Shown in pieces: positions 34,482 to 42,642 of a stretch of 64,000 nt of DNA; position 1 is the stretch's first letter, and the number at the start of each line of letters is the position of its first letter. Position numbers and translations under genes: made by a program. The notes under the pieces were generated by a model. The model worked only from the letters and a program-made list of their open reading frames with translations. It did no database searches and was not told where the DNA came from. Source of the stretch: an uncultured Verrucomicrobia subdivision 3 bacterium (GTDB taxonomy: Bacteria > Verrucomicrobiota > Verrucomicrobiia > Limisphaerales > DASXHY01); contig CALBZA010000083.1 of assembly GCA_937890005.1 (NCBI GenBank), positions 62,001 to 126,000 on the forward strand. The letters run 5' to 3'.

Positions 34482-35376
34482 TCAGGCGATTGGTCAGTTT
34501 TCCGTAGGCATCGATGCGGCGATCCCGCAGGAACGGCCAGTGCGTGCGGGTGGTGTCAACATCCGCAAGATCAACCGGCACGATCAACGTTTCCTCTTTG
34601 TCGGAACTGGCCTTGGAAAGAATCTGGCCGGAAGTTCCCGCAACGAAGCTTTGGCCCCAGAACTCAATTCCGTCGCCGCCGACACCGTCGATGATCTCGT
34701 GTCCGATGCGATTCGGCACCGCGACATAACAGCCGTTGGCGATGGCGTGACTGCGCTGGATCGTTTCCCAGGCGGAATGTTGGAGCGCGCCGTATTTTTT
34801 CTTCTCGCTTGGATGCCATCCAATGGCCGTCGGATAGAAAAGAATTTCCGCGCCTTGCATTGCGGTGAGGCGGGCGCCTTCGGGATACCACTGATCCCAG
34901 CAGATCAGCACGCCGATTTTGGCGAATCGTGTTTGCCAGGCTTTGAATCCGAGGTCGCCGGGTGTGAAGTAGAATTTTTCGTAGAACAACGGATCATCCG
35001 GAATGTGCATCTTCCGGTAAATGCCCATCAGCGAACCGTCGGCATCGATGATGGCGGCTGTGTTGTGGTAAAGGCCGGCGGCGCGCTTTTCGAAGAGGGA
35101 CGCCACGATCACCACGCCATGCTTCTTCGCGATCTTTTGGAACGCGTCCGTGCTGGGGCCGGGAATTTGTTCCGCCAGCTTAAAGAAGCGATGATCTTCC
35201 GCCTGGCAGAAGTATTGGGAGCGGAACAGTTCCTGGGTGCAGATGATCTGCGCGCCTTTCCTCGCAGCCACTTCGGCGGCGGCGATTGTTTTCTTCAAAT
35301 TCTTTTCCGGGTCGGCGGAACAGGCGGTTTGGATCAGGCCGAGATTGACGACAGAGGAGGATGCGGAGCGCTTCAT
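34474..35376 (-). CDS. aguB: Carbon-nitrogen hydrolase, probable N-carbamoylputrescine amidase
   Basis: A 300-residue nitrilase-superfamily amidase. The Glu-Lys-Cys triad is visible: Glu49 (CTQELF), Lys122 (YRKMHIPDD) and Cys159 (ICWDQWYPEGAR). The DDPLFYEKFYFTPGD and QRSHAIANGCYVA blocks match the AguB subfamily, which converts N-carbamoylputrescine to putrescine, carbon dioxide and ammonia. Agmatine deiminase (aguA), its usual partner, is not next to it. Instead the upstream gene is a Ser/Thr kinase, 3 bases away, and the downstream one a sugar reductase. Confidence 0.85.
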   Translation of the reverse strand: MKRSASSSVVNLGLIQTACSADPEKNLKKTIAAAEVAARKGAQIICTQELFRSQYFCQAEDHRFFKLAEQIPGPSTDAFQKIAKKHGVVIVASLFEKRAAGLYHNTAAIIDADGSLMGIYRKMHIPDDPLFYEKFYFTPGDLGFKAWQTRFAKIGVLICWDQWYPEGARLTAMQGAEILFYPTAIGWHPSEKKKYGALQHSAWETIQRSHAIANGCYVAVPNRIGHEIIDGVGGDGIEFWGQSFVAGTSGQILSKASSDKEETLIVPVDLADVDTTRTHWPFLRDRRIDAYGKLTNRLID

Positions 35377-35379
35377 CGA

Positions 35380-36384
35380 TTAGGCATTGGTGCGGATACG
35401 GGCGGTGTCTTCCATCAATTGAGTTTTGCTCTTCAAAGTATTGGGCGTGGGGATCATCTGTCCGAACAGTTCGCGGATGTATTTCCCGAGCGTCTCATTC
35501 GTCGGCCCGTAGCCTGTGTGATAGATGTAATGTTCAAGGTCATACAACAGCTCGTCGGCTGTCGCGTAGCGTTTGTCAAGGTCGCGGGCCAGGGCTTTTT
35601 GAAGAATGTCGTTCAGGCGATCGTCGATCCGCGAGTCGAGCGTCCGAAAATCGGGGATCGGCATCTTCATGATCCGCTGGCGCGACTCCTCGGCAGTGGC
35701 GCATTTGAAGATGTTTTTTCCGAGCAGAAGATGCGCGAGCACGACACCGGCGGAAAAGAGATCGGAACGTTTGTCGGTGATCTGGAAATTTGCCTGTTCC
35801 GGGCTCATGTAGTCGGCTTTTCCTGCGACGACCTCGCCCTCCTGATCGGTGAGAAATCCCTTCGCCTTGGCGATGCCGAAGTCAGTCAGCTTCACGTCAC
35901 CTTCGAACGCGATCATGATGTTCTTGAAGCTGACGTCGCGGTGGACGATTCCGAGGTCGCGTCCATCGCGGTCGGTTTTTGAATGTGCGTAGGCGAGTCC
36001 ACGGGCGACGCGGCTGACGATGAAAATGGCGAGTTCCTTGGGCAGCTGGCGTTTCTTGTCCTGGAGCTGCTGGGCGAACTGTTCGAGGTTCACGCCGCGG
36101 ATCAGTTCCATGGCGATGAAATAAACGCCGCGCGTTTCGCCGAGGTGGTACGTCTGGACGATGTTCGTGTGGATGAGATCCGCGACGAGTTTGGCTTCGC
36201 CGATAAAATTCTCGATGAACTGTTTCTGGCTGGCGTAATTCTGGCGGACGACCTTGATCGCTATTCTCTTTACGAACTCGCTCGCGCCGTTCTGTTCGGC
36301 TTCGTACACGATGCCCATGCCGCCTTCGAAAATCTTCCGCACGATGTCGTAACGGAATTCGTTCTGAATGGTGAAGAGAGCCAC
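35380..36384 (-). CDS. Cytosolic Ser/Thr protein kinase
   Basis: A 334-residue Hanks-type kinase with no transmembrane segment. Gly loop FEGGMGIVYEA, the ATP-anchoring Lys in RIAIKVV, catalytic loop HRDVSFKN (the usual Lys two residues after Asp is Ser, a pattern seen in many myxobacterial-type kinases) and DFGIAK. GKADYMSPEQ forms the activation/P+1 region. A short C-terminal tail (NTLKSKTQLMEDTAR) could dock or autoregulate. First gene of the operon with aguB and an RmlD-like gene. HU is encoded divergently, so they may share a control region of 194 bases. Confidence 0.9.
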   Translation of the reverse strand: MALFTIQNEFRYDIVRKIFEGGMGIVYEAEQNGASEFVKRIAIKVVRQNYASQKQFIENFIGEAKLVADLIHTNIVQTYHLGETRGVYFIAMELIRGVNLEQFAQQLQDKKRQLPKELAIFIVSRVARGLAYAHSKTDRDGRDLGIVHRDVSFKNIMIAFEGDVKLTDFGIAKAKGFLTDQEGEVVAGKADYMSPEQANFQITDKRSDLFSAGVVLAHLLLGKNIFKCATAEESRQRIMKMPIPDFRTLDSRIDDRLNDILQKALARDLDKRYATADELLYDLEHYIYHTGYGPTNETLGKYIRELFGQMIPTPNTLKSKTQLMEDTARIRTNA

Positions 36385-36482
36385 GGTGCGATCTTTGCGA
36401 AACGCGGTTTTAAGTCAAGCCTCGCGTCTCAGGCGCCTTTTGAAAACCCCTGATTTTGCGGGAGTTTTCCGGAAGTTTCTTC

Positions 36483-36510
36483 TTGCACGGGTTTCGAGGC
36501 CAGTTTTAAT
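36483..36510 (+). promoter_or_regulatory. Candidate sigma-70 promoter for the HU gene
   Basis: TTGCAC and TTTAAT separated by 16 bases, in the divergent kinase-HU gap, about 70 bases before the HU ATG. The -10 box fits the consensus (5/6) better than the -35 box (3/6). Inference from pattern only. Confidence 0.3.
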
Positions 36511-36578
36511 ACGAGCCAAGTCGAACGACTTCTCGGGACAGGCACAACAAATTAACGCACAAACACTCGAACCTATCT

Positions 36579-36866
36579 ATGGCTAAATCACTCTCCAAAT
36601 CACAGATCGCTTCCACGCTGTCTGAAAAGGTGGGCATCACGAAGAAGCAGTCGGTGCAGTATCTCGATGAACTCGCCCAGCTCGCCTACAAAAATGCGAA
36701 GAACACCTTCACGCTGCCCGGCCTCGGCAAGCTGAAGCTCAAGAACCGCGCAGCCCGCACCGGACGCAATCCTGCGACTGGTGAGACGATCCAGATTCCT
36801 GCCAAGCGTGTCGTGAAGTTCCAGGTCGCTAAAGCCGCCAAGGACGCCATCCTCGGTGCGAAGTAA
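36579..36866 (+). CDS. HU/IHF-family DNA-binding protein
   Basis: A 95-residue nucleoid protein with the HU fold: helical N-terminal half (SKSQIASTLSEKVGITKKQS) then beta arms. The conserved DNA-binding arm is GRNPATGETIQIPA, followed by the C-terminal helix KFQVAKAAKDAILGAK. The extra basic RAARTGRN segment is normal for the family. A strong terminator follows. No Shine-Dalgarno sequence is seen, which fits weak SD use here. Confidence 0.95.
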   Translation: MAKSLSKSQIASTLSEKVGITKKQSVQYLDELAQLAYKNAKNTFTLPGLGKLKLKNRAARTGRNPATGETIQIPAKRVVKFQVAKAAKDAILGAK

Positions 36867-36883
36867 TTGAACGGTTTTCCACA

Positions 36884-36909
36884 GGCGCTCTGCTCTCAGA
36901 GCGCCTTTT
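36884..36909 (+). terminator. Rho-independent terminator after HU
   Basis: GGCGCTCTG, loop CTCT, CAGAGCGCC, TTTT: a perfect 9-bp stem directly after the HU stop. Confidence 0.85.
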
Positions 36910-36972
36910 GCGTTTATGGACGGCCGGGATCGGGCGTTTGCCTGTGAACGGTTTCATTTGAAAAGATTCCAG

Positions 36973-37941
36973 ATGAAGATTGCAGTGGTTGGATGCGGTG
37001 CCCTTGGCAGTTATTACGGCGCGAAACTCGCACGCGCCGGACACGATGTGTTTTTCCTGCTTCGATCCGATTATGAAACGGTCCATCGCCGTGGAGTGAC
37101 GATCGAAAGTCCCGAGGGCAATTTCAATATTCGCCCGCACTGCGCGAGAAAGCCGGAAGAAATTGGCGTTTGTGATCTCGTCATCATCGGGCTGAAAACG
37201 ACCGCGAACGATCGGTTTGGCGAACTGCTTCCTCCGTTGGTTGGGAACAACACGGCGGTGTTGACGCTTCAAAACGGTCTGGGAAATGAAGAGGAACTCG
37301 CGAAATTGTTTTCCGTCGAACAGATTCTCGGCGGACTCTGCTTCGTCTGTTTGAATCGCATCGAACCCGGCCTGATCCGTCATATCGGTCACGGGATGGT
37401 TGTTCTGGGAGAATTTCAACGCTGGCCGGAGCCGCGCACGCACGACATCGCCTCGATGTTTCGTCACGCAGGAATTGTCTGCAAGGTGGCGGACAATCTC
37501 GCCCAGGCACATTGGGAGAAACTTGTTTGGAACGTGCCGTTCAACGGACTTGGAGTGGCCAGCGCGGCAGGGATCGATGCCATGTTGAATTCTTCCGCTC
37601 CAATTTCAGGTTCCATCGGCCCGTGTCTGACGACAGACAAACTGCTTGCGGATTCGCGTTGGGAAATGCTCGTTCGCGAGTTGATGCTGGAGATCATCCG
37701 GACCGCCAACGCATTGGGGCATTCGGTTCCTGAGTCGCTGGCTGAGAAACAGATCGAACGCACGCGGACGATGGGCGCCTACAGGGCATCCACGCTGGTC
37801 GATTTCGAAAGGGGGCAACCGTTGGAGCTGGGAAGCATCTTTCTCGAGCCATTGAAGCAGGCAAAAGCTGCCGGGGTCTCTGTGCCGAGGCTGGAAAGAC
37901 TGGCCGCCGTGCTGGAATCGCTGGCGGCCCGGAAGGGTTAA
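36973..37941 (+). CDS. panE: 2-dehydropantoate 2-reductase (ketopantoate reductase)
   Basis: A 322-residue NADPH-dependent enzyme of pantothenate/CoA synthesis that reduces ketopantoate. The Rossmann motif is VVGCGALGSYYGAKLARAG at the start, with a C-terminal ApbA domain: WEKLVWNVPFNGLGVASA carries the conserved catalytic Lys and Asn, and GAYRASTLVDFERGQPLELG ends with the typical substrate-binding Ser/Asp region. The ATG at 36973 starts directly on the Rossmann strand; 19 codons of upstream frame are not conserved. Its stop overlaps a convergent small gene. Confidence 0.92.
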   Translation: MKIAVVGCGALGSYYGAKLARAGHDVFFLLRSDYETVHRRGVTIESPEGNFNIRPHCARKPEEIGVCDLVIIGLKTTANDRFGELLPPLVGNNTAVLTLQNGLGNEEELAKLFSVEQILGGLCFVCLNRIEPGLIRHIGHGMVVLGEFQRWPEPRTHDIASMFRHAGIVCKVADNLAQAHWEKLVWNVPFNGLGVASAAGIDAMLNSSAPISGSIGPCLTTDKLLADSRWEMLVRELMLEIIRTANALGHSVPESLAEKQIERTRTMGAYRASTLVDFERGQPLELGSIFLEPLKQAKAAGVSVPRLERLAAVLESLAARKG

Positions 37942-38240
37942 TTCAGGTCGATGGAACGCAGGTTCATCGTTCCGTGCCTGTCAAATTTTTGGAATCCGCG
38001 TCCCAGAATCGGGCAGTCATCAAACGGTTCGACTTCCACCATTTTTCGGATCGCCAGCGGTCGTTTTGCGCGGGGAAGCGGTCCCCGGCTGTCCAATGCG
38101 GCCCGCTTTGCCTCAAGCCGGCGGTTTTTGCGACGTTCGATGTATTCCAGATGGGCGAGGTAGCCGACGAAAACCAGCGTGAGCAGTGTGAGCCAGCCCA
38201 GGATCGGCGCGACCAGAAGGTTTGAAGCAGATGTCGGCAT
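37938..38240 (-). CDS. Small membrane protein, unknown function
   Basis: A 100-residue protein with one transmembrane segment (LVAPILGWLTLLTLVFVGYL) near the N terminus, then a strongly basic helix (EYIERRKNRRLEAKRAALDS) and a tail ending EVEPFDDCPILGRGFQKFD. No family recognised. The ATG at 38240 places the membrane segment close to the start. Converges on panE, with overlapping stop codons. Confidence 0.5.
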   Translation of the reverse strand: MPTSASNLLVAPILGWLTLLTLVFVGYLAHLEYIERRKNRRLEAKRAALDSRGPLPRAKRPLAIRKMVEVEPFDDCPILGRGFQKFDRHGTMNLRSIDLN

Positions 38241-38335
38241 AGTTGTTTCAGTTGGTTTCTGCCGATCGAAAGCAGCCCGTGTTCCGTTCATTTCACCTAC
38301 TTGCCGCCGGGACGGTTGTTCAACAGAGTGGGCAC

Positions 38336-39058
38336 ATGAAGAACCGCCAGATTGAATCCGCCGGCAAGGTGGTAGTTGTCACCGGAGTCAGCTCGGGCCT
38401 GGGACGGGCGCTTGTGGAAGGTTTCGCGGCGCTGAATCACACGGTCCTCGGTTGCGCGCGTTCGAGGGACAAGATCGACGCGCTTGCCCGGAAGTTCCCT
38501 TCGCCTCATCGATTCAGCGTCGTGGATGTGACATCAGACGATGCGGTCCGGGCCTGGACGACGGAATGCATCAAATCGGCCGGTGCTCCTGATCTGCTGA
38601 TCAACAATGCCGCGGTCATCAACCCGAACGCGCCGCTTTGGAAGGTTTCCGCCAAAGCGTTTTCCGATGTGATCGAGGTCAACGTGAAGGGCACCGCGAA
38701 TGTCATCCGCCACTTTGTTCCCGCAATGATCGAACGAGGAAGTGGCGTGATCGTAAACATCAGTTCCGGCTGGGGCCGTTCTGTGGACGCCGAGGTGGCG
38801 CCTTATTGCGCGAGCAAGTGGGCGATCGAAGGTTTGACTCAGGCGCTTGCCCAGGAATTGCCCCGCGGAATGGCGGCGATTCCTTTAAACCCGGGCATCA
38901 TCAATACCGAAATGCTTCAAAGCTCGTTCGGCGCTGCGGCATCGCGGTATCCATCCGCTTCCGAGTGGGCTGAGATTGCGGTTCCATTCCTTTTGAAGCT
39001 TGGCGCGGCGGACAATGGCAGGCAGCTGACGGTGCCGATTCGTGGCGCGAATGATTGA
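38336..39058 (+). CDS. Classical short-chain dehydrogenase/reductase
   Basis: A 240-residue SDR: cofactor motif TGVSSGLGRALVEG, the NNAA structural motif (LLINNAAVI), catalytic Ser in NISSGWG, and Tyr-x-x-x-Lys (YCASK). The PGIINTEM block follows as usual. Arg in the second strand (CARSRDK) suggests NADP(H) preference. Substrate unknown. The ATG at 38336 removes a poorly conserved N-terminal extension of 31 codons. Confidence 0.88.
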   Translation: MKNRQIESAGKVVVVTGVSSGLGRALVEGFAALNHTVLGCARSRDKIDALARKFPSPHRFSVVDVTSDDAVRAWTTECIKSAGAPDLLINNAAVINPNAPLWKVSAKAFSDVIEVNVKGTANVIRHFVPAMIERGSGVIVNISSGWGRSVDAEVAPYCASKWAIEGLTQALAQELPRGMAAIPLNPGIINTEMLQSSFGAAASRYPSASEWAEIAVPFLLKLGAADNGRQLTVPIRGAND

Positions 39059-39458
39059 CTGAAAACGAAAGCGGCTCAGACCTCCCCGGTTGAGCCGCTA
39101 TTCACACCTGCAACAGGCAGGCGAAAGGTTAAACAGTGCACGCAGCATTGCAGGTGTTGCGGGTCGGAACAATTCAGGGAACTGCTGATTTCATTCCAAG
39201 GGAAGTCCCGGGTTGGCGCGTGCGGCTGTTTCGTGAAGCCTTGTCCGAAACACGCTGCGGCCACCTTGTTCACGAGTAGGTTTTCACCCTATGTCTCCAT
39301 CGCACTTCCAGTGCAATGTTCGGCGCTCAAGATGTATAGAGAAGCTGCAGTTGGGATGTCGTTATTTCCCAGCCGCGATCGCTTTTTTAAGAGTGTGCTG
39401 ATCTCTGACATTCCATTGAAGAACCCAGCGGACGCCGGACCGGCGACCGAGACTCATC
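39059..39458. other. 400-base intergenic region with two inverted repeats
   Basis: No gene is evident. Two hairpins are visible: AGCGGCTCA (39070-39078) with TGAGCCGCT (39091-39099), 9 bp and no T-tract to the right; and ACACCTGCAA (39104-39113) with TTGCAGGTGT (39148-39157), 10 bp. They are adjacent and might form part of a structured RNA leader or a terminator for the SDR gene. Confidence 0.5.
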
Positions 39459-39944
39459 ATGACGCTTTCAAACACAATCCTGATCGTGGAAGACAGCAGC
39501 AACGACCTGTTCCTCCTGCAACGAGCCATACAGAAAGCCAATTGCACCTGTGCAGTTCGTGTTGTGCAGAATGGACGCGAGGCCCTGGAATATCTGGACG
39601 AGGCAATCAAGGGAAATGATCCGGCGCGATTTCCTTTTCCGCGGCTTGTCTTCCTCGATCTGACCATGCCCCTCGCGAGCGGATTCGAAGTGCTCGGGTG
39701 GTTCAATGCCGTTCCACACAATTCAATCCCGGTCGTTGTGCTGACGTCGTCCGGCGATGAACGCGACAAGCGTCACGCTCTTCAATTGGGAGCGAAGGCA
39801 TTTATCGGCAAACCCGCGACGCCGGAGGTCATCGCCAGTCTGTTGGAACGATTCGGCCTTTGCGGGTTGGCAGAACCGGAGGTTCCGCTTCCGGGAAAAA
39901 CAACGCCGGATTTTTCGGTCGGGAGTGCCTGTGAATCCAGATAA
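39459..39944 (+). CDS. Single-domain response regulator
   Basis: A 161-residue receiver domain without an output domain. Phospho-acceptor Asp67 (VFLDLTMPL), acidic pair in ILIVEDSSND, Thr/Ser in VVVLTSSGDERD, and Lys in FIGKPATPE. The long loop between strands 2 and 3 (YLDEAIKGNDPARFPFP) is typical of Rcp1-like receivers that pair with sensor kinases. The 3' end overlaps the GTG of the kinase by 14 bases, so the two are translationally coupled. Confidence 0.88.
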   Translation: MTLSNTILIVEDSSNDLFLLQRAIQKANCTCAVRVVQNGREALEYLDEAIKGNDPARFPFPRLVFLDLTMPLASGFEVLGWFNAVPHNSIPVVVLTSSGDERDKRHALQLGAKAFIGKPATPEVIASLLERFGLCGLAEPEVPLPGKTTPDFSVGSACESR

Positions 39945-41901
39945 GAGCCTCCCAGGGAAAACGCATTCGAATGATGTCGCCTCGCCTTCCGCGGCCCAGC
40001 TTCTCGCTGCGATAACAAACAGTTCGGATGACGCGATCATCAGCGAAACGCTGGATGGAACCATCACGCACTGGAATCCGGCTGCCGAGCGCCTGTTCGG
40101 ATATTCACCTGCGGAAGCCGTTGGCCGGTCCATGATGATTCTCATTCCGCCTGATCGTGAACGTGAAGAATTCGAACAGCTGAAACGCCTGCAGCATCAC
40201 AAGAAAGCAGAACGATTCGAAACCGCTCGGGTCACTCGTGACGGCCGTTTCATTCCGGTTTCAATCGTCATTTCCCCAATCCTCGATGCGAACAGCGAAG
40301 TCATCGGAGCCTCAACCATCGTACGCGATGTTTCGGCGCAAAGGACTTCTGCCGATCAGCTGCGGATGGAGCGCGATCGTCTTCGGATCACGCTGGCGAG
40401 CATTGGCGACGCTGTGATCGTGACCGACGCGCGCGGCTTCATTGATTTTCTGAATCCCGTTGCGGAACAATTGACCGGCTGGACGCAGAATGAGGCGGTT
40501 TCTCAGCCGCTGGATTCCGTCTTTTGCATCATCAACGAAGGCACGCGGCTGCCTGTGGAAAATCCCGCGAGCATTGCCATCCGCGAAGGAGTGATCGTCG
40601 GACTCGCGAATCACACCATTCTCATTTCAAAATCCGGCAGTGAGATTGCGATCGATGACACCGCCGCGCCGATCCGGGATGAATCCGGACGTGTGCTTGG
40701 CGTGGTGCTGGTGTTCCGGGATGTCACGGCGATCAAGGCTGTTGAAGCCTTCCGGGAACGGCTGTCCGCCATCGTGGAAGGATCGGATGATGCCATCATC
40801 GGCAAGGATCTGAACGGAAGGATCACGAGCTGGAATCAGGGCGCCGAGCGGATGTTCGGTTATTCGCAGGAGGAAGCCCTCGGCCGCCAGATCACGATGT
40901 TGATTCCGCAAGATCGTCTGGGCGAGGAAACGGAAATACTGCGCCGCCTCCGAATGGGAGAACGTGTAGATCATTTCGAGACCGTCCGGCTGACCCGCGA
41001 CAGACAGGAAGTCGAAGTGTCACTGACGATTTCGCCGATTCGTGATCCTGAAGGGCTGGTGGTGGGTGCATCGAAAATCGCGCGCGACATTACGGAGAAG
41101 AAAGAATCTGAAAGGAAGCTGGCCGCCGCGCACGACGAACTCAAAAAACACATTCATCATCTCGACAAGCTTGTCGCGGCGCGAACTGCCGAACTGACGG
41201 AGACAGTTCTCGATCTTGAAACCTTCGCGTCGAGTCTTTCGCATGACCTCCGTGCCCCGCTTCGGGCGCTTTCCGGACTTGCGGCTGCCCTGCAACAGGA
41301 TTTCGGTGCGAAGATACCGTCCGAGGCGCGTGAAATGATCTATCGAATTCACGATTCGACCGGACGTCTTACCCGGTTCGTGGACGCAGTCCTCTCCTAC
41401 ATGAGAATCCGGGGGCAGAACGTTTCCATGGAGGACGTTTCGCTCGACCGCCTGGTTTCTGAAGTCATTGAAGATTACCCGTACGTCCGGGAGACGAACG
41501 CGAAAGTGCAGGTTGATGCGCCGTTGCTTCCAGTGTTGGGCAATGATGCCCTGTTGTTGCAGGTGCTGGCGAACCTCGTCAGCAACGCGGTCAAGTTTGT
41601 GTCGCCGGGTATTCGTCCGAAACTGCACATCGGGACGGAACGTATTGGCAAGCGCGTGCGGCTTTGGATTGAGGATAACGGGATCGGCGTCACCCCCGCC
41701 GACCGGGCCAGGATTTTCGACCTGTTCTCGCGGGCCTCGGGAGCGGAACGTTATGAAGGATCCGGAGTCGGACTCGCCGTGGTGCAGCGCGCCGTGCGGC
41801 GCATGGGCGGGCATCTGGGACTTGAATCTGAACCCGGCTCAGGCAGTCGTTTCTGGGTGGACCTCCAGCCGGCGAACGGAGATGTCGTGCTGGCGAGTTG
41901 A
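39931..41901 (+). CDS. Multi-PAS sensor histidine kinase
   Basis: A 656-residue cytoplasmic kinase without a membrane segment. Three PAS domains follow one another: about 28-145 (ISETLDGTITHWNPAAERLF), 150-265 (ITLASIGDAVIVTDARGFID) and 275-390 (IIGKDLNGRITSWNQGAERM). Then a coiled linker and a HisKA domain with His438 in SLSHDLRAPL. The HATPase domain shows LVSNAVKF (N box), EDNGIGVTP (G1) and GSGVGLAVV (G2). The GTG at 39931, inside the response-regulator frame, is preferred over an ATG that would overlap the regulator by 188 bases. PAS ligands are unknown. Confidence 0.9.
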   Translation: MNPDKSLPGKTHSNDVASPSAAQLLAAITNSSDDAIISETLDGTITHWNPAAERLFGYSPAEAVGRSMMILIPPDREREEFEQLKRLQHHKKAERFETARVTRDGRFIPVSIVISPILDANSEVIGASTIVRDVSAQRTSADQLRMERDRLRITLASIGDAVIVTDARGFIDFLNPVAEQLTGWTQNEAVSQPLDSVFCIINEGTRLPVENPASIAIREGVIVGLANHTILISKSGSEIAIDDTAAPIRDESGRVLGVVLVFRDVTAIKAVEAFRERLSAIVEGSDDAIIGKDLNGRITSWNQGAERMFGYSQEEALGRQITMLIPQDRLGEETEILRRLRMGERVDHFETVRLTRDRQEVEVSLTISPIRDPEGLVVGASKIARDITEKKESERKLAAAHDELKKHIHHLDKLVAARTAELTETVLDLETFASSLSHDLRAPLRALSGLAAALQQDFGAKIPSEAREMIYRIHDSTGRLTRFVDAVLSYMRIRGQNVSMEDVSLDRLVSEVIEDYPYVRETNAKVQVDAPLLPVLGNDALLLQVLANLVSNAVKFVSPGIRPKLHIGTERIGKRVRLWIEDNGIGVTPADRARIFDLFSRASGAERYEGSGVGLAVVQRAVRRMGGHLGLESEPGSGSRFWVDLQPANGDVVLAS

Positions 41902-42030
41902 ATAACTGATCACGACTGCGTGAATGTCTCTGATCTCGGCAGCTGCTGGAGAGAAGTGTCGAAGGCAGAATGTGGACTCTCCATGGGGTTCGTCTGGAAA
42001 AACGCGTTCGTCCGCCTATACTCCGCGACG

Positions 42031-42588
42031 ATGAGCGAAATCACGTTGCTTCTGGATGCCATCGCGGGCGGGGATCGTCGGGCATCGGAGGATCTGCTTC
42101 CACTGGTTTACGACGAGCTTCGTCGTCTGGCTGCAAGCCGTCTTGCGCGGGAATCCGGCGCCCAGACGCTCCAGCCAACGGCCCTCGTGCATGAAGCGTG
42201 GTTGAAGCTCGCCCGCGAAGGGAATCGCACCTGGCAGGATCGCGCCCACTTCTTTCGCGCTGCGGCTCAGGCGATGCGCAGAATTCTTGTCGATCGCGCG
42301 CGCCACAAGATGAGCCTCAAGGGCGGAGCTGGACTGGAGAAGGTGGACCTGGACGATCTCGATCTCGCTGCGGCTCCGGTCGAGGATCGAATTCTTCTCG
42401 TGGATGAAGCGCTTGATCGCCTTGAGAAGGAAGATCCGGAAAGCGCGCGCATTATCACGCTCAAATTTTTCGGCGGACTGACGAATCGGGAAGTTGCCGC
42501 GATCATGGAAATCACAGAACGCTCGGTTGAACGGAAATGGGCCTATGCCCGGGCGGCGCTGTTCGAAATGATCCAGGCTGAGATCTGA
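42031..42588 (+). CDS. ECF-type RNA polymerase sigma factor
   Basis: A 185-residue sigma factor of the ECF subfamily common in Planctomycetes, Acidobacteria and Verrucomicrobia (Pfam Sigma70_ECF). Region 2 lies around LPLVYDELRRLAASRLARES; the linker QPTALVHEAWLKLA is the subfamily hallmark; region 4 is FFGGLTNREVAAIMEITERS with a helix-turn-helix. The ATG at 42031 is favoured because preceding codons are not conserved. No anti-sigma gene is present; the membrane kinase 54 bases downstream is the probable regulator, as in the known sigma-kinase pairs of these phyla. Confidence 0.92.
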   Translation: MSEITLLLDAIAGGDRRASEDLLPLVYDELRRLAASRLARESGAQTLQPTALVHEAWLKLAREGNRTWQDRAHFFRAAAQAMRRILVDRARHKMSLKGGAGLEKVDLDDLDLAAAPVEDRILLVDEALDRLEKEDPESARIITLKFFGGLTNREVAAIMEITERSVERKWAYARAALFEMIQAEI

Positions 42589-42642
42589 ACGTGTCGGTCT
42601 TCCCTTGCAGAATCCGCTTCTTCTCGTGAGCTGTTCCACGGC

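Noticed and set aside
34444..35982. 512-codon plus-strand open frame
   Set aside because: Antisense to the amidase and kinase genes, both of which carry complete catalytic motifs on the other strand.
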